64,000 nucleotides of DNA from Borrelia miyamotoi (GTDB lineage Bacteria > Spirochaetota > Spirochaetia > Borreliales > Borreliaceae): contig NZ_AP024371.1 in NCBI RefSeq assembly GCF_019668505.1, positions 124,001 to 188,000 of the forward strand, given 5' to 3'. Numbering within the stretch: position 1 is the stretch's first letter; the number at the start of each line of letters is the position of its first letter. Positions 57,485 through 64,000 of this stretch are shown piece after piece. Position numbers and translations under genes: made by a program. Below the pieces are notes generated by a model. That model was given only the letters and a program-made list of their open reading frames with translations, had not been told where the DNA came from and did not search any database.

Positions 57485-59363
57485 TTCAACATTCTCAGGA
57501 ATAGAAATTGGCAAGAAAAGCTTGCTTGCACACAAAGACGCTATGAATACAGTTGGACATAATCTAACTAATACGTCAAAACCTGGATATTCAAGACAAA
57601 GAGTTATAATGAAAACTGAAATACCAATTTACACTCCCCAATTAAACAGAGCAAGCAAAACCGGTCAACTGGGTCAAGGAATAATGATACAATCCATAGA
57701 ACGAGTAAGAGACGATTTGCTTGACATAAGAATAGCTGAAGAATCTCAATATCTCGGCTACTGGAAAGCAAAAGACAAATTTATTTCTCTGCTTGAGAAT
57801 ATATACAATGAACCGGAAGAACAATCTATCAGAAAAAGATTAAACGATTTTTGGGATAGCTGGCAAGATCTATCAAGACAGCCTCAAGGATTGGCGGAAA
57901 GAAACATTATCTTAGAACGCGGAAAATCTTTTGCAGAAATAGTAAGAAACAGATTCCACTCTCTTGAACGAATATACATAATGGCAAACGATGAAATAAA
58001 AATTACGACTGAGGAAATAAATAACTACCTTAGAAATATCAGCGATCTTAACAGACAAATCGCAAAAGCAATTGCAATAAAAGATCAACCAAATGACTTA
58101 ATGGATGAAAGAGACTTACTAGTTGATAAGCTAAGCAATTTAATTGGCATCTCAATAGAAAATAGACGAGATCCCAATGAATTTTTAATTCACGTAGACG
58201 GAAAACACCTTATCCAAGGTATACTTGCAAATGAACTTGTGTTGGAAGCAGTCAATGGGCCTACAAGAACCAAATGGAATGTTTTATGGAATAATGGAGA
58301 ACCAGCCAATATTAATACTGGGAAATTAGGAGCTCTTATAAATGTAAGAAATAATGAAATTAAAAACGAAATTAATGAACTAAACAACATGGCAATTAAC
58401 ATCACAGAACTTATAAATGAAACCCATATGTTAGGATACGGTCTGGACAAAAAAAATGGAAGAATTTTTTTCGATCAAGAATATAAGTTAACTGACGAGC
58501 TTGGGCGATATGACAGCAATGGAGATGGTCAATTTGATTCTGTTCAAATATTCAAAATAAACAGTACAAATGAAATTTTTCCAGAAGAAAAGCTAGGATT
58601 TTCAGGAATACTAAGATTTCAAGAAATCAACAAAAACGATTTCATAGAAATACCCTATCTAACAACAGATACTGTTCAAGATATAATAAGTAAAATAAAT
58701 CACTCCAAAGCACAAGTTACTGCAAGAATTAATTCAGAAGGAAAATTTGAAATCAAGGCAATCAAAGAAGAAGAAAAAGATATTGCTATATTTAGAATTA
58801 AACACATTGAAGATTCTGGATTATTTTTAACAACTTACACAGGCATTTTAAATACATCAGGTGCTCAAGGTGCTTATAATTACCAAGATGTTAATACCAC
58901 TAACAAACTAACAAACACATCTAGCTACACAATATCCCCTTCAAAAAACCCAGCAGCATGGTTTAAAGTATTTAAAGAAATTGAAGAGGATCCATCAAAG
59001 ATTGTATCAGGAATTAGAACCCCAACAAATAACATCCCCATTGGAAATAACAAAGCAGCATTAAGTATTGCCTCTTTTGCAAATTCACAAATTATGATTG
59101 GAAAGAATGAAACATTAAATGACTACTTTGCCAATACAGCCTCTAATATTGCAATAAAAGGACAAATAGCAGAAATTACAAAAAATAGTCAAGAACAAAT
59201 ACTTAAAAGTTTAACTGATTTAAGGCTATCAATATCTGGTGTAAATAAAGATGAAGAGTTAGCAAGCATGATAGAATTTCAACAATCATTTATTGCTGCA
59301 AGTAAATTCATTACTGTTTCAGCAGAATTAATAGATACAATAATAAATAAAATGGGAGTATAA
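57480..59363 (+). CDS. flgK: Flagellar hook-associated protein 1 (FlgK)
   Basis: 627 residues. The N-terminus ([39 protein letters not shown]) is the canonical FlgK start; the C-terminal helix [24 protein letters not shown] is the matching end. It joins hook and filament in the periplasm. AAGGAG lies seven bases before the ATG. The genes flgN and flgL flank it with 18 and 3 bp spacing, so they form one transcript. Confidence 0.96.
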   Translation: MDSTFSGIEIGKKSLLAHKDAMNTVGHNLTNTSKPGYSRQRVIMKTEIPIYTPQLNRASKTGQLGQGIMIQSIERVRDDLLDIRIAEESQYLGYWKAKDKFISLLENIYNEPEEQSIRKRLNDFWDSWQDLSRQPQGLAERNIILERGKSFAEIVRNRFHSLERIYIMANDEIKITTEEINNYLRNISDLNRQIAKAIAIKDQPNDLMDERDLLVDKLSNLIGISIENRRDPNEFLIHVDGKHLIQGILANELVLEAVNGPTRTKWNVLWNNGEPANINTGKLGALINVRNNEIKNEINELNNMAINITELINETHMLGYGLDKKNGRIFFDQEYKLTDELGRYDSNGDGQFDSVQIFKINSTNEIFPEEKLGFSGILRFQEINKNDFIEIPYLTTDTVQDIISKINHSKAQVTARINSEGKFEIKAIKEEEKDIAIFRIKHIEDSGLFLTTYTGILNTSGAQGAYNYQDVNTTNKLTNTSSYTISPSKNPAAWFKVFKEIEEDPSKIVSGIRTPTNNIPIGNNKAALSIASFANSQIMIGKNETLNDYFANTASNIAIKGQIAEITKNSQEQILKSLTDLRLSISGVNKDEELASMIEFQQSFIAASKFITVSAELIDTIINKMGV

Positions 59364-59366
59364 TAC

Positions 59367-60638
59367 ATGATAAACAGAGTAAGCCATCCTTTAACATATG
59401 ATAATTTCAAAGCATCCTCAACAGATAAGGAAGCAAAAATAACAAAACTTGTGGAAAGTCTATACCAAGGTGGCAAAAAAATTACAAATCTCAGAGACGA
59501 TCCAACAGGTATCAATCATGCAATAAGATTAGACAGTGAAATATTTAAGCTTAACACATATGCTAAAAACATCAATAGTACCAAAAGCAAATTAAGATAT
59601 GTAGAAGGATATTTACAATCCCTAGCCAGTATTTTAACTCGTGCAAAAGAAATAACCGTCCAAGGAGCAAGCGGTACATATGAAGCCAATGATAAAAAAA
59701 TCATAGCAAAAGAAATAAATGCGATACTTGAAGATGTCTTTGCAATAGCAAATGTAAAAGGAGCAGATGGATATAGCATATTTGCAGGAACCAAAATTAA
59801 TGCTGAAGCATTCAAAGCGACTAGAGAAAACAGAATAAATAGAATAACTAGAGATAGAGCAGAAACTCAAATAATAAAAGTAGACTATAATGGGGACCAA
59901 GGAAAAAAAACAACTGAAATATACAAAAAGATTTACGACCCAACCAACTATCCTGGAAGCGAAGTATTCTTTTTGCAAAATCATCACATAATATCATCAA
60001 AAAATGTTAATGGATTTATTGTCAAAGAAAATACAAAAATCTATGTTGATAACATTGAAATAGCATTAACAGCAGGAGATACAGCTTCAGACATTATTTC
60101 CAAGATCAATGAATCATCTGCTTCTGTTGAAGCCACTCTTGATCCTATTTTAAACTCAATAGCTATAAAAACAACTACACCTCATCAAATATGGATAACA
60201 GAAGAAGGTTCAACAGTATTACAAGATCTAGGAATTCTTACGCAAAATAATGATAATAAAACCCCTCCTTATAATATTTCAAATAATGCTGAAGTTATAA
60301 ATAGAACAATTTTTGATAGCTTGATTGAATTGAGAGACAATCTAGAGGAAAATAGAGAAGAACTTATTGGAAGTAGGAACTTAGCAGAAATTGATGAAAG
60401 TTTAAATAAAATTCTTACAACATTAGCCGATCTTGGAGCCAAAGAAAACAGACTTGATCTAAATTATGCAAGAATCAGTAAAGAAATAATAGATATGAAA
60501 GATGATATGGTTAAGTATACTGACCTTGATGTAACAAAAGCAATAACGGATCTTAACATGACAAGTCTAGCTTATCAGATATCTTTAGGAGTATCTGCAA
60601 GAATAATGCAAACAACTTTATTAGATTTTCTAAAATAA
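59367..60638 (+). CDS. flgL: Flagellar hook-associated protein 3 (FlgL)
   Basis: 423 residues. INRVSHPLTYDNFKAS and the N-terminal helix pattern, plus the C-terminal SLAYQISLGVSARIMQTTLLDFLK, are typical of flagellin-like FlgL. It links FlgK and the FlaB filament. The last codon is followed at once by fliW. The GGGAG site for flgL is inside the end of flgK. Confidence 0.94.
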   Translation: MINRVSHPLTYDNFKASSTDKEAKITKLVESLYQGGKKITNLRDDPTGINHAIRLDSEIFKLNTYAKNINSTKSKLRYVEGYLQSLASILTRAKEITVQGASGTYEANDKKIIAKEINAILEDVFAIANVKGADGYSIFAGTKINAEAFKATRENRINRITRDRAETQIIKVDYNGDQGKKTTEIYKKIYDPTNYPGSEVFFLQNHHIISSKNVNGFIVKENTKIYVDNIEIALTAGDTASDIISKINESSASVEATLDPILNSIAIKTTTPHQIWITEEGSTVLQDLGILTQNNDNKTPPYNISNNAEVINRTIFDSLIELRDNLEENREELIGSRNLAEIDESLNKILTTLADLGAKENRLDLNYARISKEIIDMKDDMVKYTDLDVTKAITDLNMTSLAYQISLGVSARIMQTTLLDFLK

Positions 60639-61031
60639 ATGAAAAACGAAATTAGTATAAAATTCAATTTTCCTGAAGGAATATTGGGATTTGAAGAGAT
60701 CAAAGAATTCATAATAAAAAATTCTGAACACAAGCCTTTCTCTATCATGCAATCAATAAGTGGAGAAATAAATTTTTTAGTAACATCTCCTTTTAATTTT
60801 TTAGAAAGATATTTGCCAAATATAGAGCAAAAAGATTGGTTAGACATTCAAGCAGAAAATGAAGATGAAAAAGTCATACTATGCATAATCAACATGCATG
60901 TAACAAATTACAAAGAAATAACGGCAAATTTAAAAGCTCCAATCATATTAAATAAAAAAAAACTAATCGGTAAACAAGCCATATCTACACATGAAGAGCA
61001 TTATCTTAGATATAGAGTCTTTAAGGAATAA
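60639..61031 (+). CDS. fliW: Flagellar assembly factor FliW
   Basis: 130 residues, usual size. [15 protein letters not shown] is the family signature, with INFLVTSPF and [14 protein letters not shown]. FliW binds flagellin and, by a partner switch, the CsrA regulator. The ATG directly follows the flgL stop with no Shine-Dalgarno site, so it is probably coupled to flgL translation. csrA lies 2 bp downstream. Confidence 0.92.
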   Translation: MKNEISIKFNFPEGILGFEEIKEFIIKNSEHKPFSIMQSISGEINFLVTSPFNFLERYLPNIEQKDWLDIQAENEDEKVILCIINMHVTNYKEITANLKAPIILNKKKLIGKQAISTHEEHYLRYRVFKE

Positions 61032-61033
61032 AC

Positions 61034-61282
61034 ATGCTAATATTATCAAGAAAAGTAAATGAAAGCATAAAGATAGACTCTAATATTGAAATTTCAATAC
61101 TAGAAATAAAAAAAGACAACGTTAAAATAGCTATAAAGGCTCCTGAAAACATTAAAATACTCAGATCTGAAATTTATGATATCATTAAAGAAGAAAATAA
61201 AAAATCAATCCTAAAAGATAAGAATAATATAAAAAATCATATGAATAAAATTAAAAGCTTAATTGATTATTTTAGTAAATGA
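61034..61282 (+). CDS. csrA: Carbon storage regulator CsrA
   Basis: 82 residues. [14 protein letters not shown] starts the protein and [18 protein letters not shown] contains the RNA-binding C-terminal strand and helix, including the conserved Arg in LRSEI. It binds GGA motifs in mRNA leaders. The 25-residue tail after the core is longer than in E. coli (61 residues) and rich in Lys and Asn. It has AAGGA six bases before the ATG, within the last codons of fliW, and overlaps the end of convergent tsaB by 16 bp. Confidence 0.95.
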   Translation: MLILSRKVNESIKIDSNIEISILEIKKDNVKIAIKAPENIKILRSEIYDIIKEENKKSILKDKNNIKNHMNKIKSLIDYFSK

Positions 61283-61935
61283 GAATTAATCTCTGCATCA
61301 CTAAGTCTTACATAAAAAGGTCCTGATAAAATATCATCGCCTTGCCTGCCTCTTTCTAAGTACTTAAGCTTACCAAGCTCTGTCAAAACTGCACCAAAGG
61401 GTTCTAAATCGCTGAAAATCTCAAATTTATTTTTAAGTTTCTCACAAACAAATTCAATACCATTGCCAACAATAATAAACTTTGAATCAAGGTTATCTAA
61501 ATATTCAAATAACTCTGATTCAGAGAAACAAAAAATTCCACCACATAATCTAAAATCTCGATAACATCCAAGGAAATATCTACCCGCTGTAAAGCTTAAA
61601 ACCAATTTATCTGCTCTTGTATGAACTAACCTTGCAAAAACATCAAAAGTAGGTATATTAACAAAAGGAACTGAAAGTCCTAAAGAAAGCCCCTTAATAA
61701 AGCTTAAACTAATTCTCAAACCTGTAAAAGAACCAGGCCCAGAAGAATTAATAAGTAAATCAAGTTGATTAAGATCAATACTATTTTCTAACACAAAATC
61801 ATTAAATAATTTTGGAACACTAATAGAATAATTAATCTCATCTTTATATTTAACTATAGATAAGACCTCATCATTAATTTCAAAATAAATCAACAAAGTT
61901 CTATATGAATATTCAATCGCAAGAGTATTCATCAT
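61267..61935 (-). CDS. tsaB: TsaB, tRNA threonylcarbamoyladenosine biosynthesis protein
   Basis: 222 residues of the ASKHA-fold. Typical TsaB features are [10 protein letters not shown] at the N-terminus and [29 protein letters not shown] near 60-90. It works with TsaD and TsaE to add t6A37 to ANN-decoding tRNAs. The tsaE gene is upstream, overlapping at TAATG. The two ATGs at the start differ by one codon. Confidence 0.93.
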   Translation of the reverse strand: MMNTLAIEYSYRTLLIYFEINDEVLSIVKYKDEINYSISVPKLFNDFVLENSIDLNQLDLLINSSGPGSFTGLRISLSFIKGLSLGLSVPFVNIPTFDVFARLVHTRADKLVLSFTAGRYFLGCYRDFRLCGGIFCFSESELFEYLDNLDSKFIIVGNGIEFVCEKLKNKFEIFSDLEPFGAVLTELGKLKYLERGRQGDDILSGPFYVRLSDAEINSHLLK

Positions 61936-62342
61936 TAAAATTCTAAAATCCTATTAGTATCTTCTATCTCAAACTTTAAAAGTATTAACCTGTCCTTTGG
62001 CAAAACATCAATAATAATCTCTGGCCATTCAATAGCTATTATAGACACTTTATCCAAGAGAATCTCCATTCCACCAACAAGTTCAAACTCATCCAAAATA
62101 TTTAAACGATATAAATCAATATGATAAAACTTAAAATCTATAAACTTATAAACATTGACAATATTATAAGTTGGACTTGTAAAATAAGAAATGCCAAGCC
62201 TGAAAGCTAAACCTTTTAAAAAGGTCGTTTTTCCAGTCCCCATATTACCACAAAGACCTAATATTTTACCAATGGGCAAAGGATTAAAAAAAGACTTAGA
62301 AAAGTCTATCATTTCATCTTCTGTTTCAAAAGATAATCTCAA
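61935..62342 (-). CDS. tsaE: TsaE, ATPase of the t6A complex
   Basis: 135 residues. Walker A GNMGTGKTTFLKGL near residue 34 and SPTYNIVNVYKFIDFKFYHIDLYRL are the family signature, with IAIEWPE later. It is the ATPase partner of TsaB and TsaD. It overlaps tsaB by one base and its start overlaps the preceding gene's stop (ATGA type). Confidence 0.94.
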   Translation of the reverse strand: MRLSFETEDEMIDFSKSFFNPLPIGKILGLCGNMGTGKTTFLKGLAFRLGISYFTSPTYNIVNVYKFIDFKFYHIDLYRLNILDEFELVGGMEILLDKVSIIAIEWPEIIIDVLPKDRLILLKFEIEDTNRILEF

Positions 62343-62683
62343 GGAAGCTCACCTTTTATATCAAGATCAATAACACGCTTCTTAATCGCAATCATCAAAC
62401 TAAGAACAGGATAATCTAAAGAATCTAGAAACTCAACAGTGACATGCTTTTCACCCAAAGGAGTTGACTCTATTGTAAATTTTACTTGCTTAGACTCATT
62501 AGAATCCCTATATTCATACACAACCTTAGCAAAGTATACACTCCTATAATATATATGACTATTTTGCTTTTTAATATCATCAAGAGAAACAAATCTCACA
62601 ATTAGTATTCCTTTAAATAAATCCCAAGAAGCCAACATAGAAATATTTTCATTTAGCGCTATTTTTAAAGATGGGATTTTCAT
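62339..62683 (-). CDS. Hypothetical protein, 114 residues
   Basis: No signal peptide or membrane helix; beta-rich composition (VRFVSLDDI, VVYEYRDSN, KFTIESTPLG), so it is probably a soluble cytoplasmic protein. It shares an ATGA-type overlap with tsaE, so it is the first gene of a unit with tsaE-tsaB. I do not recognise the family. No Shine-Dalgarno site is seen before the ATG at 62683. Confidence 0.68.
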   Translation of the reverse strand: MKIPSLKIALNENISMLASWDLFKGILIVRFVSLDDIKKQNSHIYYRSVYFAKVVYEYRDSNESKQVKFTIESTPLGEKHVTVEFLDSLDYPVLSLMIAIKKRVIDLDIKGELP

Positions 62684-62803
62684 TTTTAACTTTTAGTGCA
62701 CTTTATACAAACTATCCGTTAAAACAATACTCAAATCCCCAAATTTAGTAAGACGTCGCAAAAAATAACTCTAATTTCTATAATTAAACTTCCCAGGAAA
62801 TTC

Positions 62804-63151
62804 CTATTTTTTTATCTCATAAACAATTTTTTTAAAAGCTTCAATATCTTCAATCGCTAAATTAGACAAAATTTTTCTATTCAGCTTAATATTAGTCTTT
62901 TTCAAACTTTCAAGAAACCTCGAATAATTTATTCCCATACCTGTTAAAGCCGCAGAAATTCTTACAATCCATAAACTTCTAAAATCTCTCTTACGATTTT
63001 TTCTATCTCTTGTAGCATACATCATACCTTTACGAAGAGTATCTTTAGCCTTCTTATAATTACTTTTTTTAGTCCCCCAAAAGCCCTTTGTTTTCTTTAA
63101 AATCCTTTTTCGCCTTGCAACATGAACCATGCCACTCTTAACTCTAGCCAT
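62804..63151 (-). CDS. rplT: 50S ribosomal protein L20
   Basis: 115 residues from the ATG at 63151 (MARVKSGMVHVARRKRILK), with AAGGAG before it; the longer frame from 63178 adds nine unsupported codons. KKTKGFWGTKKSNYKKAKDTLRK and RKRDFRSLWIVRISAAL are classic L20. It binds 23S rRNA early in 50S assembly and represses its own operon in several bacteria. It follows rpmI by 19 bp. Confidence 0.97.
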   Translation of the reverse strand: MARVKSGMVHVARRKRILKKTKGFWGTKKSNYKKAKDTLRKGMMYATRDRKNRKRDFRSLWIVRISAALTGMGINYSRFLESLKKTNIKLNRKILSNLAIEDIEAFKKIVYEIKK

Positions 63152-63170
63152 ATATAATCTCCTTAAATGT

Positions 63171-63368
63171 TCAAGCATAAGGTAATAAGGTTTTGATTCG
63201 CTTAATTTCAGAAATCGAAACCAAACCTGATTTACCTAAATTCCTTCTTCTCTTTGCAGACTTTTTTGTCAAAATATGTCTCAAATTTTGCTTTTTATGT
63301 TTGACTTTACCTCTTGAAGTAAAAGCATACCTTTTTCTCGCACTTTTGCATGTCTTCATCTTTGGCAT
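63171..63368 (-). CDS. rpmI: 50S ribosomal protein L35
   Basis: 65 residues. [20 protein letters not shown] and [22 protein letters not shown] are the L35 signature; the protein is strongly basic as expected. It has AAGGAG about seven bases upstream and lies between infC and rplT, the standard infC-rpmI-rplT order. Confidence 0.97.
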   Translation of the reverse strand: MPKMKTCKSARKRYAFTSRGKVKHKKQNLRHILTKKSAKRRRNLGKSGLVSISEIKRIKTLLPYA

Positions 63369-63385
63369 TCATATCTCCTTATTAA

Positions 63386-63946
63386 TTACTTCTTAGACTT
63401 AGGTGCAATAATTAAAAACATTGTCTTGCCTTCCATCTTAGCTGGTGACTCTAAAACATAATTAGAATCACCCACCCTTTCAAGAATACCTTCTAAAATT
63501 CCATAGCCCAAATGAGTATGAGCAAGCTCACGTCCCCTAAATCTTATAGTAACTTTTACCTTATTACCTTCTTTGAGGAATCCTAAAATATTTCTATACT
63601 TAAAATCAAGATCATGAGTATCTATTTTTGGCTGCATCCTAACTTCTTTAAGTTTAATTATTTTCTGATTCCTCTTCTGTTCTTTTTGACGCTTTTCCTG
63701 ATGAAACTTATATTTTCCATAATCAATTATTTTACAAACGGGAGGCAATGCATTTGGAGAAACCTCAACCAAATCAAGATCAACATCCCTAGCACGTCTA
63801 ATAGCGTCCTCAATTGACAAAACAGATTGAGTCCCATCATCAAAAACCACTCTAACCTCATGAGCCTTAATTTTATGATTAATTCTTAACTCTTTATCTC
63901 CTGACCTTACTCTATCTCTATCTTTACCGAAATTCCTATTTATCAT
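63386..63946 (-). CDS. infC: Translation initiation factor IF-3
   Basis: 186 residues. [20 protein letters not shown] starts the N-domain, then [25 protein letters not shown], and the C-domain has [16 protein letters not shown]. It monitors initiator tRNA on the 30S subunit. The start here is ATG at 63946, unlike the rare AUU used in many bacteria; a TAG stop lies immediately before it in frame, so the codon is fixed. AGGAG is 13 bases away, rather far. Confidence 0.96.
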   Translation of the reverse strand: MINRNFGKDRDRVRSGDKELRINHKIKAHEVRVVFDDGTQSVLSIEDAIRRARDVDLDLVEVSPNALPPVCKIIDYGKYKFHQEKRQKEQKRNQKIIKLKEVRMQPKIDTHDLDFKYRNILGFLKEGNKVKVTIRFRGRELAHTHLGYGILEGILERVGDSNYVLESPAKMEGKTMFLIIAPKSKK

Positions 63947-64000
63947 CTAAAAATACGCACTCCTCAAATAGCATTAATTAATAATTAATTTTAATACACC

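Noticed and set aside
1-64000. CRISPR arrays, tRNA or rRNA genes, insertion sequences and prophage
   Set aside because: I scanned by eye for spaced repeats, tRNA-like cloverleaf arms and transposase motifs and found none. A tRNAscan or repeat search would be needed to exclude weak cases.

Overview
The window is about 64 kb of very AT-rich chromosome from a spirochaete of the genus Borrelia (sensu lato). The evidence is the FlaB flagellin, the BesABC efflux set, the proX/proW/proV set, the giant GreA fusion, and the gene order, which by my recollection parallels the B. burgdorferi chromosome from rpsA to infC. A FlaB middle segment rich in Ala, Gln and Pro, and the reduction of the lipoprotein locus before alr to debris, point to the relapsing-fever group. 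That placement is inference, not proof. I see no tRNA, rRNA, CRISPR array, insertion sequence or prophage. This is core chromosome.

Layout. 0-10 kb (mostly minus strand): rpsA (partial), cmk, an RsuA/RluB-type pseudouridine synthase, scpA, recA, a 900-residue GreA fusion, two TPR proteins and hisS. 10-24 kb: a class B penicillin-binding protein, a long-chain acyl-CoA ligase, besB-besA-besC, yidD, the glycine betaine/proline transporter genes proV-proW-proX, and flaB. 24-35 kb: fliD, nagA-nagB (GlcNAc use), secA-sodA, three uncharacterised envelope genes, and alr. 35-45 kb: a YD-type repeat protein, a 55-residue protein missed by length cut-offs, an unknown 585-residue protein, a cation/Ca exchanger, a DUF4015-like glycosidase, an atypical GH77 amylomaltase, and an OmpA-like gene cut by an in-frame stop. 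45-53 kb: dksA, infA, then a seven-gene Bat-type operon read moxR, DUF58, membrane protein, two VWA proteins, TPR lipoprotein, BatD-like fusion. 53-64 kb: mnmE-mnmG with a decayed rsmG tail, flgN-like/flgK/flgL/fliW/csrA, tsaB-tsaE, and infC-rpmI-rplT.

Functional links. Flagellar filament genes (flaB, fliD, flgK, flgL) sit in the same window as their post-transcriptional regulators fliW and csrA. The flaB leader carries a hairpin with GGA in its loop and a second ACGGA motif on the ribosome-binding site, which fits CsrA control. Peptidoglycan and sugar genes (nagA, nagB, alr, the PBP) supply and build the wall.

Genome decay and expression style. At least three loci look eroded: rsmG, the OmpA-like gene, and a lipoprotein before alr. 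Many genes start with TTG or GTG backed by a good Shine-Dalgarno site. Another group has no Shine-Dalgarno site and instead a -10-like hexamer only about 7-13 bases before the start codon, suggesting leaderless or near-leaderless mRNAs. Most convergent gene pairs overlap or lie within 3 bp.
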